From contig JAIWOA010000058.1 in assembly GCA_020217115.1 (NCBI GenBank), forward strand, positions 1-10,000: DNA of 10,000 nt, written 5' to 3'. Both the position numbers and the translations under genes were made by a program. The notes beneath the pieces are model-generated. The model made no database searches and had not been told where the DNA came from. It saw only the letters and a list, made by a program, of their open reading frames with translations. The stretch's first letter is position 1. Every line of letters starts with the position of its first letter. Of this stretch, positions 6,092 to 10,000 are shown piece by piece. This DNA comes from Calditerrivibrio sp. (GTDB lineage: Bacteria; Chrysiogenota; Deferribacteres; Deferribacterales; Calditerrivibrionaceae).

Positions 6092-7002
6092 TGATAGGTT
6101 TTGTAAATCTATACAAAGAAAGTGGGCTAACATCTTTTAAGAATATTAAGATCCTATCTAAAATTCTTAATAACGCAAAAGTGGGACATTCAGGTACATT
6201 AGATCCAATAGCAGAGGGTGTTTTACCTGTTTGCTTGAATGAGGCCACAAAGCTTGCATCCTATGTTATGGCTGAAGATAAAGATTATGTTGCAGGTTTC
6301 ACTCTCGGGTATAAGACTGATAGTTATGATGTTACTGGTAATACAGTAGCTGAGGGCAATAGGAAAGTTCCAGATATTTCAGAAATTAAAAGTGTGTTAA
6401 AAAGTCTTGAAGGTGAGATAGAAATAGATATTCCTGCATATTCTGCTGTAAATATAAATGGTGAGAGAGCATATAAGCTTGCAAGACAGGGTATAATAGA
6501 AAATGCTGGTACAAGAAAAAGTAGAGTTTATGAAATAAAATTTGTAGACTACAGTTATCCAAAGGTTAAAATTGCCTTGAGTGTCGAAAAAGGTACCTAT
6601 GTAAGGAGTATAATTAATCGGATAGGTGATCTTCTTGGAACCTTTGCTGTAATGCATTCGTTAGTCAGAACAAAAAGTGGAGTGTTTAGTATAGATAATG
6701 CTTTTAAAACTGAAGAGATAATGGAGATGATCTCTAAAAAAAACTATGGATTTCTTATACCTGTTAATTCAGTTTTAAAGTGGAGTAGGGTTATAGTAAA
6801 AAAAGAGTTTGAGCAGATGGTAAGGAATGGAGTATCAATAAAATTGATAAACTACAAATATATTCCTGAAGATCCAACAGAGATGGTTTTTGTTACAACA
6901 GTTGAGGGTGAAATCCTTTCGATTGCAGAGAGACATTTGGGAGATATCCCATTTAAAAATGTCAGAGTATTTAATAATAGAGAATTTAAAATAGTAGAGT
7001 AA
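6091..7002 (+). CDS. truB: tRNA pseudouridine(55) synthase TruB
   Basis: TruB isomerises U55 in the T-loop of nearly all tRNAs to pseudouridine. At 303 aa it has the usual length. The catalytic Asp is D38 in GHSGTLDP (32-39). Other family motifs follow: DYVAGFTLGYKTDSYDVTG (65-83) with Tyr66, PAYSAVNINGERAYKLARQG (115-134), GTYVRSI (168-174) with the Arg/Tyr region near the active site, and LVRTKSGVF (191-199). Residues from about 230 to the end form the C-terminal extension typical of bacterial TruB. The ATG at 6091 overlaps the rbfA TAA (TAATG), so translation is probably coupled. The riboflavin kinase gene ribF, often found next, is absent; an 83-nt gap with a promoter leads to rpsO. Confidence 0.96.
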   Translation: MIGFVNLYKESGLTSFKNIKILSKILNNAKVGHSGTLDPIAEGVLPVCLNEATKLASYVMAEDKDYVAGFTLGYKTDSYDVTGNTVAEGNRKVPDISEIKSVLKSLEGEIEIDIPAYSAVNINGERAYKLARQGIIENAGTRKSRVYEIKFVDYSYPKVKIALSVEKGTYVRSIINRIGDLLGTFAVMHSLVRTKSGVFSIDNAFKTEEIMEMISKKNYGFLIPVNSVLKWSRVIVKKEFEQMVRNGVSIKLINYKYIPEDPTEMVFVTTVEGEILSIAERHLGDIPFKNVRVFNNREFKIVE

Positions 7003-7003
7003 A

Positions 7004-7060
7004 ATAGAATTTTATCATTTTGATATGTAAAATATATTGTAAAAATAAAAAAAATTCTAT
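7004..7060. repeat. 10-bp perfect inverted repeat across the rpsO promoter
   Basis: ATAGAATTTT at 7004-7013 is repeated as its exact reverse complement AAAATTCTAT at 7051-7060, 37 nt apart. The right arm covers the end of the promoter spacer and the first base of the -10 box. There is no T run after it, so it is not a terminator. It could be an operator with separated half-sites, or chance in AT-rich DNA. Confidence 0.35.
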
Positions 7061-7065
7061 ATAAT
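7037..7065 (+). promoter_or_regulatory. sigma70-type promoter for rpsO-pnp
   Basis: A perfect TATAAT at 7060-7065 lies 17 nt after TTGTAA (7037-7042, 4 of 6 matches to the -35 consensus). Transcription would start near 7072, only about 14 nt before the rpsO ATG, just keeping the GGAGG ribosome binding site (7075-7079) in the message. The position in the only sizeable gap between truB and pnp supports it. Such a short leader leaves little room for the S15-binding pseudoknot known in E. coli. Confidence 0.7.
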
Positions 7066-7085
7066 ACCAAATTCGGAGGTGTGTA

Positions 7086-7355
7086 ATGGCATTAGAAAAA
7101 GCATTAAAACAGGAACTTATTGAAAAGTTCAAAACAAAGGATCAGGATACTGGTTCTCCAGAAGTTCAGGTTGCTATCCTAACAGAAAGGATCAATCAGC
7201 TTACTGAGCATTTTAAAACCCATGTAAAGGACCATCATTCTCGCAAGGGACTTTTGATGCTTGTAAGTAAAAGAAGAAAGTTGCTTGACTATCTTAAAAG
7301 AAAGGATTTCAACAGATATCAGCAGCTTATTGAAAGACTTGGTATAAGGAAGTAA
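7086..7355 (+). CDS. rpsO: 30S ribosomal protein S15
   Basis: S15 binds the central domain of 16S rRNA early in 30S assembly and helps form a bridge to the 50S subunit. The product is exactly 89 aa, the standard length, and is conserved throughout: [18 protein letters not shown] near residues 22-39, the [22 protein letters not shown] helical core (about 49-70) with the rRNA-binding HHSR and basic residues, and the closing LIERLGIRK. The ATG at 7086 follows GGAGG (7075-7079) by 6 nt. It has its own promoter and is followed after 3 nt by pnp, the usual neighbour, so the two are very likely co-transcribed. Confidence 0.98.
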   Translation: MALEKALKQELIEKFKTKDQDTGSPEVQVAILTERINQLTEHFKTHVKDHHSRKGLLMLVSKRRKLLDYLKRKDFNRYQQLIERLGIRK

Positions 7356-7358
7356 TTG

Positions 7359-9506
7359 ATGGAAAAGAATATTAAGTCTTTTGAAATAGGGCTTGGCAAT
7401 GCCGAGCCCATCATATTAGAAACTGGTTGGAAAGCAAAACAGACTAACGGTAGTATATGGGCAAAACATGGAGACACTGTTGTTCTTTTGACTGCTGTTA
7501 TGAGCAAAAAAGCTCCAGAAGATATAGATTTTTTCCCTCTAACAGTTAACTATATAGAAAAGTTCTATTCAGTGGGTAAGATCCCCGGTGGATTTTTGAA
7601 AAGGGAGAGTAAGCCTTCAGATAGGGAAACTCTTATATCAAGACTTATTGACAGACCTCTTCGCCCAATTTTCCCTGATGGGTTTAGAAATGAGGTTCAA
7701 ATAGTTGCCACTGTTGTTTCAAGTGATAACAAACATGCATCTGATATATTGGCTATCAATGCTGCAAGTGCTGCACTCATGATTTCTGATATACCATTTA
7801 ATGGTCCTGTTGGAGCTGTTAGAGTGGGAAAACTTGATGGTGAGTATATTATAAATCCAGATGTAGCAATTTTTGATAACCTCACTATGAACATAGTACT
7901 GGCTGGAACAGAAGATGCCATCGTTATGGTGGAAGCTGGAATGAAAAATGTTTCAGAAGATGAGGTTGTAGAAGCTTTTGAAAAAGGTCATGATGCTATC
8001 AAACAGATAATTCTTGTCCAAAAGAAAATGAGGGAAGAGATAGGTTTGGCTAAGGCTGAATATAAAGATTTTTCTGTTCCTAAAGATATTTTAGAGAAGG
8101 TCTATAGTGAGTGTAAAAAGGCTCTTTTTGATGCTGTTATGACCCCTGGTAAAAAGGAGAAGTATGAGGCTATAGATAGAGTCAAAGATGAATATATGTC
8201 AAAAATTTCAGAAGAACTTGGAGAAAAGTTTTCTGAGAATGAGAAGTTGTTTTCAGAGGCTTACCATGAAGCTGAAAAGAAAATTTTTAGAGATATTACT
8301 CTTGATAGTAAGATAAGGGTAGATGGTAGGAAATATGATGAGATTCGTCCTATAGATATAGAAGTTGGGCTATTGCCAAGGGCACATGGTTCATCCCTTT
8401 TTACCCGTGGTGAGACTCAAGCTCTTGTTTCTGTTACACTTGGCACAAAAATGGATAGCCAGATGGTTGATGATATTGAAGGATCCTCATCGAAGAGGTT
8501 TATGTTACATTACAATTTTCCTCCCTTCTCTGTGGGTGAAGTGGGAAGAATGGGCGCTCCTGGAAGAAGGGAAGTTGGCCATGGTGCCCTTGCAGAGAGG
8601 GCAATAAGTTATATTGTTCCTGATGAGTCATCTTTTCCATATACCATAAGAGTAGTTTCTGAGATCCTTGAATCCAATGGTTCCTCATCTATGGCTACAG
8701 TTTGTGGAGGGTGTCTTTCTCTTATGGATGCAGGTGTTCCTGTGAAGGATGTTGTTGCTGGTATAGCTATGGGTTTAATTTATGAAAATGGTAAATATGC
8801 AATACTAAGTGATATAATGGGTATAGAGGATCACCTTGGAGATATGGATTTTAAAGTTGCTGGAACAAAAACAGGTATTACAGCATTGCAAATGGATATT
8901 AAAATAGAAGGTCTTAAGATGGAGCTTGTTAGAGAAGCTCTTGCTGCAGCTAAAATAGGTAGATTATATATTCTGGATAAAATGTTATCTGCTCTGCCTG
9001 TTCCAAGGGAAGATCTGTCAGCTTATGCCCCAAGATTTTTGACTCTTAATATTAATCCTGAAAAGATAGGATTATTGATAGGCCCAGGTGGTAAAACAAT
9101 AAAGGGTATCATTGAAGAAACTGGTGTTTCTATAGATATTATGGATGAAGGTGTAGTAAATATCTTTGCTAATTCTAAGGATTCCATAGATAAGGCTGTA
9201 GATATCGTCGAGGCCATTACTGGAGATCTTGTGGTAGATAAAAATTATAGTGGGAAAGTAAAAAAACTTATGGATTATGGTGCTTTCGTGGAGATTGCTC
9301 CTGGAGTTGAAGCACTTTTACATGTTTCCCAGTATAGCCATGAGAAGACTGATGATTTATCAAAGTACCTTAAGGTTGGTGACAGATTGGAGGTTAAATA
9401 CCTTGGTAAGGATGAAAGGGGTAGGCATAAAATCTCCAGAAAGGCAACCCTTGAAAAACCTAAAAGGGAAGAGAATTCTGTTAGCACAGAACAGTCAGAA
9501 GAATAG
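7359..9506 (+). CDS. pnp: Polyribonucleotide nucleotidyltransferase (PNPase)
   Basis: PNPase is a trimeric 3'-to-5' phosphorolytic exoribonuclease that releases nucleoside diphosphates, acting in mRNA decay and RNA quality control. The 715-aa product has the full architecture: a first RNase PH domain (about 10-145, with FFPLTVNYIEKFYSVGKIPGG), an alpha-helical linker (about 240-320), a second RNase PH domain (about 325-550), a KH domain with GPGG at 575-578, and an S1 domain (about 630-698). The active-site segment EDHLGDMDFK is intact; D491, D497 and K499 correspond to E. coli D486, D492 and K494. The short acidic tail after S1 is common. The start is ATG 7359, with AAGGA at 7346-7350, rather than the TTG at 7356. 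A strong terminator follows at 9531. Confidence 0.98.
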   Translation: MEKNIKSFEIGLGNAEPIILETGWKAKQTNGSIWAKHGDTVVLLTAVMSKKAPEDIDFFPLTVNYIEKFYSVGKIPGGFLKRESKPSDRETLISRLIDRPLRPIFPDGFRNEVQIVATVVSSDNKHASDILAINAASAALMISDIPFNGPVGAVRVGKLDGEYIINPDVAIFDNLTMNIVLAGTEDAIVMVEAGMKNVSEDEVVEAFEKGHDAIKQIILVQKKMREEIGLAKAEYKDFSVPKDILEKVYSECKKALFDAVMTPGKKEKYEAIDRVKDEYMSKISEELGEKFSENEKLFSEAYHEAEKKIFRDITLDSKIRVDGRKYDEIRPIDIEVGLLPRAHGSSLFTRGETQALVSVTLGTKMDSQMVDDIEGSSSKRFMLHYNFPPFSVGEVGRMGAPGRREVGHGALAERAISYIVPDESSFPYTIRVVSEILESNGSSSMATVCGGCLSLMDAGVPVKDVVAGIAMGLIYENGKYAILSDIMGIEDHLGDMDFKVAGTKTGITALQMDIKIEGLKMELVREALAAAKIGRLYILDKMLSALPVPREDLSAYAPRFLTLNINPEKIGLLIGPGGKTIKGIIEETGVSIDIMDEGVVNIFANSKDSIDKAVDIVEAITGDLVVDKNYSGKVKKLMDYGAFVEIAPGVEALLHVSQYSHEKTDDLSKYLKVGDRLEVKYLGKDERGRHKISRKATLEKPKREENSVSTEQSEE

Positions 9507-9530
9507 TAATTTTTAATAATAAAATATTTT

Positions 9531-9564
9531 AAGCGGCATTTTTTGAGAATGTCGCTTTTTTTTT
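9531..9564 (+). terminator. Intrinsic terminator after pnp
   Basis: A 10-bp stem pairs AAGCGGCATT (9531-9540) with AATGTCGCTT (9548-9557), with one G-U pair, around a 7-nt loop, followed by a nine-T run (9556-9564). It starts 24 nt after the pnp stop and is the natural end of the rpsO-pnp transcript. Only 17 nt separate it from the marC start. Confidence 0.9.
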
Positions 9565-9581
9565 ATGATATTGGAGGATTT

Positions 9582-10000
9582 ATGGCTCTTTTTATTCAGC
9601 TGTTTTTTAAGATATTTTTTATCTTGACCCCATTCTTTGTCATGTCAGTTTTCCTTGTAATGAGTAAAGATCTTAGAGATCTGGATAGAAAGAAATTGGC
9701 ATTTAAGGTTGGAATTTCTGTTATGGTTCTGAATTTGTCTATGTTTTATCTTGGAGAGTATATATTTAAACTTTTTGGAGTGACGATAGATGCCTTTAGG
9801 GTAGGAGCTGGTGCATTGCTTTTCCTTTCTGCTGTATCCATAGTAAAGGGTGACATAGGTGAACAGTCTGGAAGTTCATCTGACGTGGCAGTTGTTCCTT
9901 TAGCTATCCCAGTTACGGTGGGACCAGGTACTATAGGTATGCTCCTTGTACTTTCTGGTGATATGGTAGGTTTAAATGACAGGTTAATTGCCACTGTTGC
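9582..10000 (+). CDS. MarC-family integral membrane protein, 5' part
   Basis: The reading frame from ATG 9582 stays open to the window's edge, giving 139 codons of a family usually about 200-220 aa. GGAGG at 9573-9577 lies 4 nt before the start. The protein is strongly hydrophobic, with likely membrane segments near residues 5-27, 42-64, 68-89 and 105-127. The pattern FFKIFFILTPFFVMSVFL at the start, FRVGAGALLFLSAVSIV (72-88) and above all PLAIPVTVGPGTI (106-118) is typical of the MarC/UPF0056 family of inner-membrane proteins. The family's transport role is unproven; the original link to multiple antibiotic resistance came from its position beside marRAB and was not upheld. It is separated from pnp by a terminator, so it is probably a different unit, though no good promoter is visible in front of it. 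Confidence 0.88.
   Translation, partial: MALFIQLFFKIFFILTPFFVMSVFLVMSKDLRDLDRKKLAFKVGISVMVLNLSMFYLGEYIFKLFGVTIDAFRVGAGALLFLSAVSIVKGDIGEQSGSSSDVAVVPLAIPVTVGPGTIGMLLVLSGDMVGLNDRLIATV

Noticed and set aside
9277..9516. Overlapping + strand open frame inside the 3' end of pnp, running past its stop
   Set aside because: Out-of-frame shadow of the conserved S1 domain; no ribosome binding site and no family resemblance.
9543..9569. TTGAGA and TATGAT as a marC promoter
   Set aside because: The spacer is only 15 nt and the start would lie in the marC ribosome binding site; the boxes overlap the terminator.

Overview
This window is a nearly complete bacterial housekeeping cluster for translation and RNA metabolism. 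All genes lie on the + strand, packed tightly and AT-rich (about one third G+C by eye). The order is rimP, nusA, infB, ylxP (DUF503), rbfA, truB, rpsO, pnp, flanked by the 3' end of a metallo-beta-lactamase-fold hydrolase gene and the 5' part of a marC-family membrane protein gene. The order is widely conserved in Bacteria and does not identify the organism. The low G+C, the DUF503 gene between infB and rbfA, the long disordered IF2 N-terminus and the NusA with one C-terminal helical module would fit a Gram-negative such as a member of the Deferribacterota (Calditerrivibrio/Deferribacter type). That is an impression from memory, held with low confidence.

Layout. 1-222: tail of the hydrolase gene. 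223-395: a non-coding gap ending in a strong intrinsic-terminator hairpin (345-378) directly before rimP. 396-2202: rimP and nusA. 2203-2274: short gap with a good sigma70-type promoter. 2275-7002: infB, ylxP, rbfA and truB, joined by a 2-nt gap and two 1-nt stop/start overlaps. 7003-7085: gap with a clear rpsO promoter overlapped by a 10-bp inverted repeat. 7086-9506: rpsO and pnp, 3 nt apart. 9531-9564: intrinsic terminator. 9582-10000: start of marC.

How the genes work together. RimP and RbfA mature the 30S subunit. IF2 places initiator tRNA on it. NusA controls RNA polymerase pausing, termination and antitermination. TruB makes the conserved pseudouridine in the tRNA T-loop. S15 is an early-binding 30S protein. 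PNPase degrades and processes RNA. YlxP travels with this group, but I know of no firmly assigned function for it.

No novel defence, mobile or biosynthetic system is visible. The points worth a second look are mainly regulatory or about low-complexity sequence: a terminator-like hairpin that probably lies in the rimP-nusA leader (candidate attenuator), a Gly-Gln repeat in IF2 whose DNA also forms a potential G-quadruplex motif, internal promoters before infB and rpsO, and the missing spacer before pnp.
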